From positions 1-64,000 of the forward strand of contig JACKCD010000017.1 of the NCBI GenBank assembly GCA_020634215.1: a stretch of DNA of 64,000 nucleotides. Direction: 5' to 3'. This document shows, in pieces, positions 44,600-53,344 of the stretch. A model generated the notes under the pieces. The model was not told the origin of the DNA, ran no database searches, and saw only the letters and a list, made by a program, of their open reading frames with translations. The first letter of the stretch is position 1. Each line of letters begins with the position of its first letter. Position numbers and translations under genes: made by a program. Source of the DNA: Ardenticatenaceae bacterium. Its GTDB lineage: Bacteria > Chloroflexota > Anaerolineae > Promineifilales > Promineifilaceae.

Positions 44600-46786
44600 G
44601 TGGCACATTTGCAAGTTAAGCGTGCGGGGTTATTACTGCTGCTGGGCAGTTGGCTGTTCCTGGGTATTTCCCATGTAGATAACGGCTACGCAAAGCACGA
44701 AGAGCCGGCAGCATGGCAAACTGAATGTGTCCACTGCCCAACCTACTTTAACCAACTGTCTTCGCGCAGTACCCAGCTTGACAGCAACGGCCGTTTACAC
44801 ATTGCCTACGGTGGCGACTATCTGTACTACAGCTATCAGGACGATGCCAGGCAGTGGCAAACGGCCGTTGTTGACCCCACCCCCAACGTCGGTCGCTACG
44901 CCATGCTGCAGCTTGATAACGCCGACAACCCCCACATCATTTACCTGGATGCCACCGCCCAGCGGCTCAAATACGGCCGTTTTGAGGGTCAAAGTTGGCT
45001 GCTCGAACAGGTGCCCACCAGCGTCATCACCCAGCCCCACGCCTCGTTTGTCCTCGATACTGCCAATGTCCCCCACCTGTCCTTCTATGACGAAACAACG
45101 GGCGATTTGCGCTATGGGGTTCGGGCAGCCAGCGGCTGGCAGTTCAGCACGGTGGACGCAGCGGGGGATGTGGGGCAGTTCAATTCGCTGGCAGTGGGAG
45201 AAAACGGCCGTTTGCACCTCAGCTACCACGATGCAACCCAAAACCGCCTCAAATACGCCACCTTTGACGGGCAAACGTGGCAGATCACCCGCTTCCCCAC
45301 CACCGAACTAGGTCTCTACAGTTCTCTTGCCCTCGACAGCAACGGCAACCCCCACATCGCCTACATGGGCGAAGATACCGCTGCCACTTACAACCCCAAC
45401 GTGCTGCACTACGCCCGCTACGACGGCAGCAGTTGGCACACGGAAACGGCCGATGACCAAGAGCTAACCTGGCAGCTCATTGACCTGGGCTATGACATTT
45501 CGCTCCAGCTTGATTCCCAAGACAACCCCCACATCAGCTACAGCGCCTACGGCCAAAGCTGGAGTCCATATCCCTGGTACAACTCGTTTGAACTGCGCTA
45601 TGCCCACCGCGACAACACCGGCTGGTCGGTCATGCTGTTAGACGAGTGGCAGGCTCGCTACGGTGCGCTGCAACTGACGGCGGCCGGGCAGCCAATTATC
45701 GCCTACAAAGCCAACCACACGCTGCGACTGATTGAGGTTGAAAGCGAGGGCACGTGGAGTTCTACCACGCTTGCCACCAGTCAGGATGTGGGGCGCTTTG
45801 CTGACCTGGTGCGGGATGTTAACGGCCGTTTACACATCAGCTTTGCCGAAAGCGAAGGGGATACGGTTAACTATGCCTACCAGGGGGCAGCGGGCTGGCA
45901 AACGGAGCGGATTGACAGTGCTGGTTTTGCTTCGCCGCGATTAACGGCCGTTGTCCTCACCCCCCAGCAAACTCCCACCGTCATGTACTACCAATACCAA
46001 CGCTTTGGTGGCATCCACTACGCCCAGCGCCAAAACGGAGGCTGGGTGCGCGACGAAACCCCATTTTGGGTCGGCCACGCCGCTGATATGGCGGTGGACA
46101 GCCACGGCTACCCCCATTTTGCCTACTACAACAACCTCTACCCCTGGGGTCTGGCCTACACCCATTGGGATGGCGCGGCCTGGCGTGAGCCAATTTTTCT
46201 GGATGACACCGTCATCGGCAACGACCCCGTAGCGCTGGCGCTCGACAAAGCCGACCGCCCCCACATCGCCTACATTCGCGCTGAGGGATTAGGCTACGCC
46301 GTGCAAACGCCATCCGGCTGGTACACCGGCACCGTGGATCTACACACCAGTGCCTATCCCGCGCTGGCGCTGGCTCCCGACCATGTGCCCCATATCGCCT
46401 ACTTCGACACCACCAATGGGGTGCTGCGCCACGCCAGCTTGCAGAATGGGATTTGGCAAACCGAAGTGGTGGATGACAACGGCGTGGTCGGCACCTACCC
46501 TAGCCTCGCCATAGACGGTCGCGGTCATCTGCACATCAGCTACTTCGACAGCAGCCATGAACAGTTAAAGTACGCCTATCACAACGGCACGGGCTGGCAA
46601 ACCACGCCGCTGCCCATCAGCAGCACCGTTGGCGCACGCACGGCGCTGGCGGTTGACCCGTTTGGCAACCCAACCATCACTTTTTACGATGCGGGGGCGC
46701 GGGATTTGCGGGTGATTTATCGGCCGTTTGTGCCGCTGCGTTTCTTTTTGCCGGTTGTTAATGGTTTTGATTTGATTCCCCTGTAG
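44600..46786 (+). CDS. Secreted BNR-like repeat protein
   Basis: A 728-aa protein starting with GTG. The signal peptide spans about residues 1-32 (hydrophobic LLLLLGSWLFLGI). About twelve repeats of roughly 50 residues carry the pattern NGRLHISY-D...LKYA...W, with NPHIAY variants. This suggests one or two beta-propellers akin to sialidase/BNR repeat proteins. No catalytic Arg/Tyr set can be seen. The C-terminus has RFFLPVVNGFD, the FLP-type end seen in the other secreted proteins. Five AACGGCCGTT copies lie in the gene, several encoding the NGRL of the repeats. Confidence 0.82.
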   Translation: MAHLQVKRAGLLLLLGSWLFLGISHVDNGYAKHEEPAAWQTECVHCPTYFNQLSSRSTQLDSNGRLHIAYGGDYLYYSYQDDARQWQTAVVDPTPNVGRYAMLQLDNADNPHIIYLDATAQRLKYGRFEGQSWLLEQVPTSVITQPHASFVLDTANVPHLSFYDETTGDLRYGVRAASGWQFSTVDAAGDVGQFNSLAVGENGRLHLSYHDATQNRLKYATFDGQTWQITRFPTTELGLYSSLALDSNGNPHIAYMGEDTAATYNPNVLHYARYDGSSWHTETADDQELTWQLIDLGYDISLQLDSQDNPHISYSAYGQSWSPYPWYNSFELRYAHRDNTGWSVMLLDEWQARYGALQLTAAGQPIIAYKANHTLRLIEVESEGTWSSTTLATSQDVGRFADLVRDVNGRLHISFAESEGDTVNYAYQGAAGWQTERIDSAGFASPRLTAVVLTPQQTPTVMYYQYQRFGGIHYAQRQNGGWVRDETPFWVGHAADMAVDSHGYPHFAYYNNLYPWGLAYTHWDGAAWREPIFLDDTVIGNDPVALALDKADRPHIAYIRAEGLGYAVQTPSGWYTGTVDLHTSAYPALALAPDHVPHIAYFDTTNGVLRHASLQNGIWQTEVVDDNGVVGTYPSLAIDGRGHLHISYFDSSHEQLKYAYHNGTGWQTTPLPISSTVGARTALAVDPFGNPTITFYDAGARDLRVIYRPFVPLRFFLPVVNGFDLIPL

Positions 46787-46945
46787 GTTTCAGAGCCAGC
46801 AATTGTAAAACTCTGGAGCCTTGTCCCCCTTTTTAATGACAAAAAGATCACCACAAATAGGGACAGTTCCTCCCCCAAAATCCTCTATACTCACCCCGCT
46901 AAAAAAGTAGCATCATCTACCAATCATTGTGTATCGCTTACCAAG

Positions 46946-47215
46946 ATGACCTTAACGACACCTGTTGCTCATCAAACGCTTGACCTGAGCGGGCTGCGCT
47001 GTCCGCATTTAGTGATCTCAACGCTGCACGCGCTGCGAACCATTGAGCCAGGGCAAATCTTGCAGGTTATCGCCACCGATCTCACGGCTCCTTCCAACAT
47101 GGCGGCGTGGTGCCGCCAAAGCCAAAACCCGCTGCTGGATGTGTATGAAGAAAACGGCCGTTTTATCTTCTACATCCAGCGTCAACCAAGAAGTGGAGAA
47201 ACTTATGACCGTTGA
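46946..47215 (+). CDS. tusA: TusA-family sulfur carrier protein
   Basis: An 89-aa protein with the family signature LDLSGLRCPHLVI, whose Cys carries a persulfide in known TusA proteins. The second strand has ILQVIATD. The usual Pro after Cys is present. It overlaps the start of the FeS-NrfD gene by 11 bp, indicating translational coupling. I infer that it delivers or receives sulfur for the respiratory enzyme encoded next. Confidence 0.85.
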   Translation: MTLTTPVAHQTLDLSGLRCPHLVISTLHALRTIEPGQILQVIATDLTAPSNMAAWCRQSQNPLLDVYEENGRFIFYIQRQPRSGETYDR

Positions 47216-48890
47216 ACTGACCACCACAGGCAAAAATTACGGCTTTGTCATTGACAACCGTAAGTGCATCGGCTGCCACGCCTGCTCCGTTGCCTGCAAA
47301 AGCGAGAACGAAGTCCCTCTCAGCGTCAGCCGCACCTGGGTCAAATATGTCGAAACCGGCACTTTCCCCAACAGCCGCCGCCATTTCCAGGTCACCCGCT
47401 GCAACCACTGCGCCAACCCACCCTGCGTCCGCATCTGCCCCACCCAGGCGATGTACCAGCGCGAAGACGGCATTGTAGAGTTTGACAACAGCTTTTGCAT
47501 TGGCTGCAAGGCGTGTTTGCAGGCCTGCCCCTATGATGCCATCTACATTGACCCCGACAGCCACACCGCCGCCAAATGCCATTACTGCGCCCACCGCACT
47601 GACATTGGCCTGGAACCGGCGTGCGTGGTCGTTTGCCCCGAACAGGCCATCATTGCTGGCGACATGAACGACCCTAGCAGCAAAATCAGCCAGCTTTTGG
47701 CGCGTAATGACGTAACAGTGCGGAAACCAGAACAAGGTACGGCTCCCAAACTATTCTATATTGAAGGCAATGACGTAGTGATGCACCCCACCGCCACCGA
47801 CCGCACCCCGGAGACGTTTATGTGGGCAGATGTGATGCCGCTGCATGGGAGCGGGGGAGCGGGGGAGCAGGGGAGCAGGGGAGCAAGCCACGCACCACGC
47901 ACCACGCACCACACCACCCATTCCAACGGCACCGCTCTGCGGACTGGGCAGCCGCAGGGACAGCCCTGGCAGGGGCCAATTCAGTTGGCAAACGGCCGTT
48001 TAGCCGAGCAAATGGTGCAAGTCGCCTACAACAACCAGCACAAAATTCCCTGGCACTGGCCCGTTCCCGCCTACCTCGTCACCAAAGGCATCGGCTCCGG
48101 CATCTTTATGCTGCTCAGTTTGGGCTGGGGGCTGGGCTGGTTTGCCTTTGACGGGCTGACAGCCCTCATCGCTGGCTTTGCTTCGCTGCTCTTCATTGCC
48201 CTCACCACCGGCCTCCTGGTCTATGATCTGGAAAAGCCTGAACGATTCCTCTACATTTTGCTGCGACCACAGTGGAAAAGCTGGCTGGCGCGGGGGGCGG
48301 TGCTGCTCATTGGCTTCACCACCATCGGCGGTCTGTGGTGGCTGTTTGAACTGGGCAGCTATTTGTACAGCTACGACTCGGTTTTGCGCGATATTTTCCT
48401 GTGGCTGGGGCTACCGTTTGCCCTGGGAACGGCCGTTTACACCGCCTTCCTCTTTGCCCAAGCTGAAGGGCGCGACCTGTGGCAAAGTCCGCTGCTCCCC
48501 TTCCATCTGGTAGTGCAAGCGTTTATGGCTGGCAGCGGCTTCCTGCTCTTGCTGAACCTGTTTGTCACCCTTCCGGCCGACATCGCCCATATCGCCAGAA
48601 TCGCCTTTGCCACTGCCCTCATCGTGGATTTGTTTGTCACCCTTGTCGGTGAATTTAGCGTCCCCCACGCCAGCGAGGTGGCCGCCGCTGCCGCCCACGC
48701 CATCAGCCATGGCAGCTACAAAAACCATTTCTGGCGCGGCAGCATTCTCATCGGCCACGTCATTCCCCTGCTGCTGCTGTTGATTGATGGGGCGTTGATT
48801 GGAGCAGTAACGGCCGTTTGTGCCATCATCGGCCTCTACCTATTTGAGTACGCCTTCGTCATGGCTCCACAAGAGGTACCAAATAGCTAG
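47205..48890 (+). CDS. Ferredoxin-NrfD fusion, PsrB/PsrC-like electron-transfer and membrane subunit
   Basis: The ATG at 47205 follows AAGTGGAGAAAC. The 561-aa protein has four ferredoxin-type Cys clusters in residues 20-150 (CIGCHACSVAC, CNHCANPPCVRICP, CIGCKACLQACP, CHYC...CVVVCP), enough for four [4Fe-4S] centres. A linker of about residues 205-270 follows, then eight membrane helices of the NrfD/PsrC type (about 285-555). In polysulfide, thiosulfate or DMSO reductase complexes these two subunits are normally separate. The linker contains low-complexity GSGGAGEQGSRG and His/Thr-rich sequence coded by an intergenic-type repeat. It should pass electrons between quinone and the Mo subunit at 50209. 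Confidence 0.88.
   Translation: MTVELTTTGKNYGFVIDNRKCIGCHACSVACKSENEVPLSVSRTWVKYVETGTFPNSRRHFQVTRCNHCANPPCVRICPTQAMYQREDGIVEFDNSFCIGCKACLQACPYDAIYIDPDSHTAAKCHYCAHRTDIGLEPACVVVCPEQAIIAGDMNDPSSKISQLLARNDVTVRKPEQGTAPKLFYIEGNDVVMHPTATDRTPETFMWADVMPLHGSGGAGEQGSRGASHAPRTTHHTTHSNGTALRTGQPQGQPWQGPIQLANGRLAEQMVQVAYNNQHKIPWHWPVPAYLVTKGIGSGIFMLLSLGWGLGWFAFDGLTALIAGFASLLFIALTTGLLVYDLEKPERFLYILLRPQWKSWLARGAVLLIGFTTIGGLWWLFELGSYLYSYDSVLRDIFLWLGLPFALGTAVYTAFLFAQAEGRDLWQSPLLPFHLVVQAFMAGSGFLLLLNLFVTLPADIAHIARIAFATALIVDLFVTLVGEFSVPHASEVAAAAAHAISHGSYKNHFWRGSILIGHVIPLLLLLIDGALIGAVTAVCAIIGLYLFEYAFVMAPQEVPNS
47845..47930. repeat. GGGGAGC / CGCACCA tandem repeat captured inside a gene
   Basis: GGGGGAGCGGGGGAGCAGG-type heptamers followed by four CGCACCA units, in frame within the FeS-NrfD gene, forming the linker. 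Base composition differs sharply from the flanking coding sequence. Confidence 0.75.
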
Positions 48891-49315
48891 TCTCGTGGCG
48901 GATGCCACCCGACCTGAACCCAGCGAGCGCGTGATTTAACAATGAGCGAGTTATTGAGTTTCAATGCTTCAACTGTTGCCCGCCCAACGGCCGTTTTGCC
49001 CTCAATGCGGACTCCCTCATCCTGCCAGGAAAAATGGTCCGACCAAAGCTGCTGGCGTGGGTTAAAAAGCGGCACAAACTCACCTGAAATGGGGTCTAAA
49101 GCAACTTGCTGGTTGCCCTTGAATTCATTACACGACCGACAGGCTAAACAAAGATTATCAGGCTCACTGTTCCCTTCAGCCGAAACAGGAACAATGTGGT
49201 CAATTGCAAGAGAGATACCAGAAAGAATTTCTGACGACAGGCAGTAAGCACAACGATGCCGATCTTTTTCGGCGATCTCCCGCCTTACCGCCGTTTACAC
49301 ATAAGCACGACTCAT
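48887..49315 (-). pseudogene. HNH endonuclease gene with stop at codon 7
   Basis: From the ATG at 49315 the frame reads MSRAYV, then TAA, then continues unbroken to 48887. The remainder has HNH features: REIAEKDRHRCAYC, AIDHIVPVSAEG (the catalytic His), LCLACRSCNEFKGN (second zinc pair and Asn). MSRxYV is the family's usual N-terminus, so the stop replaces one codon. No ATG, GTG or TTG follows before the nuclease core. The ATG overlaps the upstream gene's TGA (ATGA), and its own stop overlaps that of the convergent NrfD gene. Confidence 0.78.
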
Positions 49316-49746
49316 GAATGCGACTGATTTTTTAACGCCTCTAAAGAGGGCAACTCATGCCCCCGGCTTTTCAGAAGCGCATAAGCATGTGCTTTTCGCA
49401 ACTGGAGAAGGTCTGCTTCTTCACGCAGTTGGGCAAGCAACGCATGCCCTTCACTGGTTAACATCTCAGCATGAAGACGTTCCAACATCAAATCATAGAG
49501 AGCAACTTTGTCTGGATTCATTCGGCTCTCAGCAATTTGCCAAAGCACCGCATCCGAAAGCTGGGACATTGCCCGCAATTCTGTCTGCACGTCAATCGGC
49601 AAATCATTTTCTACCGATGGTGGAAGATTACGTGCCATTGTTCGCTGGACAAAAGCATCAACCGATATTTTGGCACCCTCTGCTTGCCGTCGAATCTGTT
49701 GATAAAGAGAGTCAGGTATTACAACCGAGTGAGAATGAAGCGTCAT
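49312..49746 (-). CDS. Hypothetical antitoxin-like protein upstream of HNH gene
   Basis: Not firmly recognised. The 144-aa product has an N-terminal stretch (VVIPDSLYQQIRRQAEG, ISVDAFVQRTMARNLPP) resembling a ribbon-helix-helix strand and helices. A Leu-rich helical tail (about 95-140) follows. The ATG at 49746 follows GGGAGA. Its stop overlaps the start of the HNH gene (ATGA), so the two were translated as a pair. Such short-protein/HNH pairs resemble toxin-antitoxin modules. Confidence 0.6.
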   Translation of the reverse strand: MTLHSHSVVIPDSLYQQIRRQAEGAKISVDAFVQRTMARNLPPSVENDLPIDVQTELRAMSQLSDAVLWQIAESRMNPDKVALYDLMLERLHAEMLTSEGHALLAQLREEADLLQLRKAHAYALLKSRGHELPSLEALKNQSHS

Positions 49747-49767
49747 TTCAATTTTATCTCCCAACAA

Positions 49768-49860
49768 CTAGGGAAGGATTTCAAAAGCGGCCGTATGTTT
49801 CGGGCGAAACATGCGAAAATCCCGCTGATCAACTGTGAGAACACGAGTGATGTTCAGTAT
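49768..49860 (-). pseudogene. C-terminal remnant of a PIN-domain toxin
   Basis: In a frame offset from the antitoxin, the minus strand reads ILNITRVLTVDQRDFRMFRP and then ends FEILP and stop. This matches the final strand-helix of VapC-like PIN toxins (TxDxRDF). The rest of the toxin is missing; its tail overlaps the antitoxin's last codons, indicating an internal deletion. Confidence 0.65.
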
Positions 49861-50107
49861 GCTGTCCTAATTCTTTAGCCAAAATTGCTTCGGCCTCCAA
49901 AGAAGCGTTAGGGTTCTGCGACGTGGCGATTCCCACAAATGAGAATCGAGAGGATTCACTGGGACGCAAAGGAACAGGTTGGGCAGCCTTAGGCCGCACC
50001 AAAACAAATCCATTTTTTATCTCTATTTCAAATTCCCTAGCATCACCAAGATAGTGGCGAGGAATCAAAATGCCTTCGACGGTTACACGAATGGGATCGA
50101 TATCCAT
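49829..50107 (-). CDS. VapB-like/AbrB-type antitoxin, orphaned
   Basis: A 92-aa protein beginning MDIDPIRVTVEGILIPRHYL, a swapped-hairpin-like strand pattern, with VLVRPK and SFVGIA segments typical of antitoxins paired with PIN toxins. Its last 15 residues (HTEHHSCSHS region) are read out of frame through the toxin remnant, so the native C-terminus is altered. With no toxin left it may persist only as a DNA-binding protein. Confidence 0.65.
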   Translation of the reverse strand: MDIDPIRVTVEGILIPRHYLGDAREFEIEIKNGFVLVRPKAAQPVPLRPSESSRFSFVGIATSQNPNASLEAEAILAKELGQHTEHHSCSHS

Positions 50108-50208
50108 AACATAAACCTCTCACACGCTATAAACAAGCCCATTGTGCCTGATTTAATGAGACACGTCAATGCGTAATCAAACGGTACGCATAAGGATGAG
50201 TAAAGATT

Positions 50209-53200
50209 ATGTCGTCAAAAAAGAAAATGCTTGATCTATTAAACACCATGCTTCGCCTGGGCAACCCAGAAGAGGCACACGCCCACGGCAGCGGCATCAC
50301 CAATGTGGCTGGCACAGCTTTACCCCAGTTCACCGAAGCCAAAAACGTAGAGATGATCTCGGTGCAGCACCCAGACGGCCGTTTATCCAACTATCCCCCG
50401 CCCGAACATTGGGACGATTGGACAGAGTGGGACGGCAAAGCGTGGCCGAAGCGGGTCGCCCGCCGCTACATGCTCATCCCCACCACCTGCTTCAACTGCG
50501 AAAGCGGCTGCGGGCTGCTGGCCTATGTGGACAAAGAAACGCTGGAAATCAAAAAGTTCGAGGGCAACCCCAAGCACCCCGGCAGCCGTGGCCGCAACTG
50601 CGCCAAAGGCCCCGCCACCCACAACCAGGTCTACGACCCCGAACGCATTCTCTACCCGCTAAAGCGGGTGGGCAAGCGAGGGGAAGGGAAATGGAAGCGG
50701 ATTAGCTGGGAAGAGGCGCTGGACGACATCGCGGCCAAGATGCGGGCCAGCCGCGAAAAACGGCGCGACGGCATTATGTATCATGTCGGCCGGCCGGGTG
50801 AAGACGGCTACACCAACCGCGCTATTCAAGCGTGGGGGGTAGACGGCCACAACAGCCACACCAACATCTGTTCGGCCGGCGCCCGCGCTGGCTACACCTT
50901 CTGGGGTGGCTTTGACCGCCCCAGCCCCGACCACGCCAACGCCCGCGTCATCCTGCTCATCTCCAGCCACCTGGAAACGGGCCACTACTTCAACCCCCAC
51001 GCCCAGCGCATCATCGAGGGCAAAATGGCCGGTGCCAAGCTCATCACCTTTGACCCCCGCCTGAGCAACACGGCCAGCATGAGCGACACCTGGCTGCCCA
51101 CCTGGCCCGGCAGCGAACAAACGGTGCTGCTGGCAATGGCGAATTATTTGATCCAAAACGGCCGTTATGACAAAGAATACGTCCGCCGCTGGGTCAACTG
51201 GGAAGACACGTTGCAGGCGGTAATCAGTGGTCAGTTATCAGTAAACAGTCCCACTCTCCAATCCCAAATCTCCCAAGCTCCTAAACTCACCTTCGACCTC
51301 TTTGACACCCTACTCAAAGACCTCTACGGTGAGTTCACCTTTGAACGCGCCGCCGCAGAGTCACAGGTGCCGATTGAGCGCATTCAGGAAGCGGCCGAGT
51401 ACGTTGCCAACTGCGACGGCAAGCTGGCAACCCACACCTGGCGCAGCGCCAGCGTGGGCAATTTAGGCGGCTGGCAAGTGGCTCGCTGTATCTTCTTCCT
51501 CAACGTCCTCACCGGCAGCTTTGGCACCCCGGGCGGTACTTCGGCCAACAACTGGAACAAATTTGTCCCGGCCGTCTTCAAAAACCCACCCGCCAGCAAC
51601 GCCTGGAACACCCTGCAACTGGCCGACGACTGGCCGCTGGCCCACTACGAAATGAGCTTCCTCCTGCCCCACTTCCTCGAAGAGCAGCGGGGCGATATTG
51701 ATGTCTACTTTACCCGCGTCTACAACCCGATGTGGATCAACCCCGACGGCTTCATGTGGCTCAAATCACTGCAAAACGAGGAGCAAATCAAATGCCACAT
51801 CGCCCTCACCCCCACCTGGAACGAATCGGCCTGGTTTGCCGACTACGTACTGCCGATGGGCCACGCCGGGGAACGGCATGATCTGGTCAGCCAGGAAACC
51901 CACGCCGGGCAGTGGATCTCCTTCCGCCAGCCGGTGCGCCGCGTCGCCATGGAAAAGCTCGGCCACAAGGTGCGCTTCACCTACGAAGCCAACCCCGGCG
52001 AGGTGTGGGAAGAAAACGAATGGTGGATTGAGGTCTCGGCGCGGATGGATCCCGACGGCAGCATAGGGATTCGCCAATGGTTTGAAAGCCCCTACCGCCC
52101 CGGCGAAATCATCAGCGTAGATGAATATTACCAGTGGCAGTTTGAAAATGCGGTGCCGGGTTTGCCCGAAGCAGCGGCCAAAGAGGGGCTTACCCCGCTG
52201 GCCTATATGCGGAAATACGGGGCGTTTGAGGTTAAAAACAACAACTACACCCCCTACGCCAAAGAGGTTAAGCTCGATTCCGCCAGCGAAATCAACGAAA
52301 AGAACATCATCATTCGCGGCGGCAAGGCGGTGGGGGTGATGATTGACGGCGAGGCCAAGGTGGGGTTGGATACCCCCAGCCGCAAGCTGGAGTTTTTCAG
52401 CTCTACGCTGCGCGAATGGGGCTGGCCGGAAAAAGAGTACACCATCCCGTGGCCGATTAAGAGCCACGTCCACCCCGACAACATTGACCGCAGCCAGGGC
52501 GAAATGCTGCTGCTGCCCAACTTCCGTCTGCCGACGCTGATCCACACGCGCAGTGCCAACGCCAAATGGCTGTATGAAATTAGCCACAAAAACCCGGTCT
52601 GGATGCACCCATCGGATGCCGAACGGCTGGGTATGGTCACGGGCGACCTGGTGCGGGTGGAAACGGAAATTGGCTATTTTATTGACAAGGTGTGGGTGAC
52701 AGAAGGGATTAAGCCCGGCATTGTGGCGATGAGTCACCACCTGGGGCGTTGGCGGCTGCAAGAGGAGATGGGGGGCAACCCCGGCATGACCAATGTGGCT
52801 TCGCTGGAAGACGACGGGCAAGGTGGTCACAAGCTTAACATTCTGAGCCAGGCGCGGGCTTGGCAAACGTTTGACCCCGACACCAGCCGCGTGTGGTGGA
52901 AAGAGGTGGGGGTTCACCAAAATCTGACTCACGCCGTGCACCCTGACCCGATTAGCGGCTCGCACTGCTGGCTGCAAAAGGCGGTGAATGTGCGGAAAGC
53001 GGCTCCGGGTGAGAAATACGGGGATGTATGGGTGGACACGAACAAATCTATGGCGGTTTACCGGGAGTGGGTGGCGATGACGCGGCCGGCGTGGGACGTT
53101 AGCCCGGATGGGAATAGACGGCCGTTATGGCTCAAACGCCCCCTGAAGCCAACGCTCGAAGCATACAAGCTGCCTCACAACCGTAAGCAAAAAGTAGTTT

Positions 53201-53211
53201 TGCCGAGCTAA
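50209..53211 (+). CDS. Molybdopterin oxidoreductase catalytic subunit (DMSO reductase superfamily)
   Basis: A 1000-aa molybdenum enzyme. An N-terminal [4Fe-4S] site is formed by CFNCESGC and the later NCAKG (about residues 88-130). The Mo-bis-MGD core follows, with NSHTNICSAGARAG; the Cys there is the likely Mo ligand, as in polysulfide/thiosulfate-type enzymes. The C-terminal molydopterin-binding domain has RSANAKWLYEI and MHPSDAERLGMVTGDLV. No twin-arginine signal is visible, so a cytoplasmic position is likely. Its electron partner is the FeS-NrfD fusion on the same strand, split from it by the 48.9-50.1 kb island. TusA next to that partner favours a sulfur substrate; other oxyanions cannot be excluded. 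An in-frame repeat insert lies at 51220-51291. Confidence 0.87.
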   Translation: MSSKKKMLDLLNTMLRLGNPEEAHAHGSGITNVAGTALPQFTEAKNVEMISVQHPDGRLSNYPPPEHWDDWTEWDGKAWPKRVARRYMLIPTTCFNCESGCGLLAYVDKETLEIKKFEGNPKHPGSRGRNCAKGPATHNQVYDPERILYPLKRVGKRGEGKWKRISWEEALDDIAAKMRASREKRRDGIMYHVGRPGEDGYTNRAIQAWGVDGHNSHTNICSAGARAGYTFWGGFDRPSPDHANARVILLISSHLETGHYFNPHAQRIIEGKMAGAKLITFDPRLSNTASMSDTWLPTWPGSEQTVLLAMANYLIQNGRYDKEYVRRWVNWEDTLQAVISGQLSVNSPTLQSQISQAPKLTFDLFDTLLKDLYGEFTFERAAAESQVPIERIQEAAEYVANCDGKLATHTWRSASVGNLGGWQVARCIFFLNVLTGSFGTPGGTSANNWNKFVPAVFKNPPASNAWNTLQLADDWPLAHYEMSFLLPHFLEEQRGDIDVYFTRVYNPMWINPDGFMWLKSLQNEEQIKCHIALTPTWNESAWFADYVLPMGHAGERHDLVSQETHAGQWISFRQPVRRVAMEKLGHKVRFTYEANPGEVWEENEWWIEVSARMDPDGSIGIRQWFESPYRPGEIISVDEYYQWQFENAVPGLPEAAAKEGLTPLAYMRKYGAFEVKNNNYTPYAKEVKLDSASEINEKNIIIRGGKAVGVMIDGEAKVGLDTPSRKLEFFSSTLREWGWPEKEYTIPWPIKSHVHPDNIDRSQGEMLLLPNFRLPTLIHTRSANAKWLYEISHKNPVWMHPSDAERLGMVTGDLVRVETEIGYFIDKVWVTEGIKPGIVAMSHHLGRWRLQEEMGGNPGMTNVASLEDDGQGGHKLNILSQARAWQTFDPDTSRVWWKEVGVHQNLTHAVHPDPISGSHCWLQKAVNVRKAAPGEKYGDVWVDTNKSMAVYREWVAMTRPAWDVSPDGNRRPLWLKRPLKPTLEAYKLPHNRKQKVVLPS
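51220..51291. repeat. Intergenic-type repeat captured in the Mo-oxidoreductase gene
   Basis: AATCAGTGGTCAGTTATCAG followed by CTCCAATC/AAATCTCC units resembles the dispersed repeats between genes. It adds about 24 Ser/Gln-rich residues in frame between two conserved segments. Confidence 0.6.
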
Positions 53212-53242
53212 ACAAGCCACCCGCTTCAAATGAATTGCCTTT

Positions 53243-53276
53243 AAGTGCCGGTCACTTCCGAAAGTGACCGGCACTT
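53243..53276. terminator. Hairpin after Mo-oxidoreductase gene
   Basis: Perfect 15-base arms with a 4-base loop, 31 bp after the stop. No clear T tract follows. Confidence 0.6.
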
Positions 53277-53344
53277 CGCATAATTTCGTGATCTCGTGAT
53301 CCTGTTTTTTTGGGATCGCAAGCTTGGTGGCTACAATAGGAAGT

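Noticed and set aside
50209..53211. Arsenate reductase or formate dehydrogenase identity for the Mo enzyme
   Set aside because: The motif order fits the broad DMSO reductase superfamily, and the tusA neighbour favours sulfur, but no residue set seen by eye separates the subfamilies.
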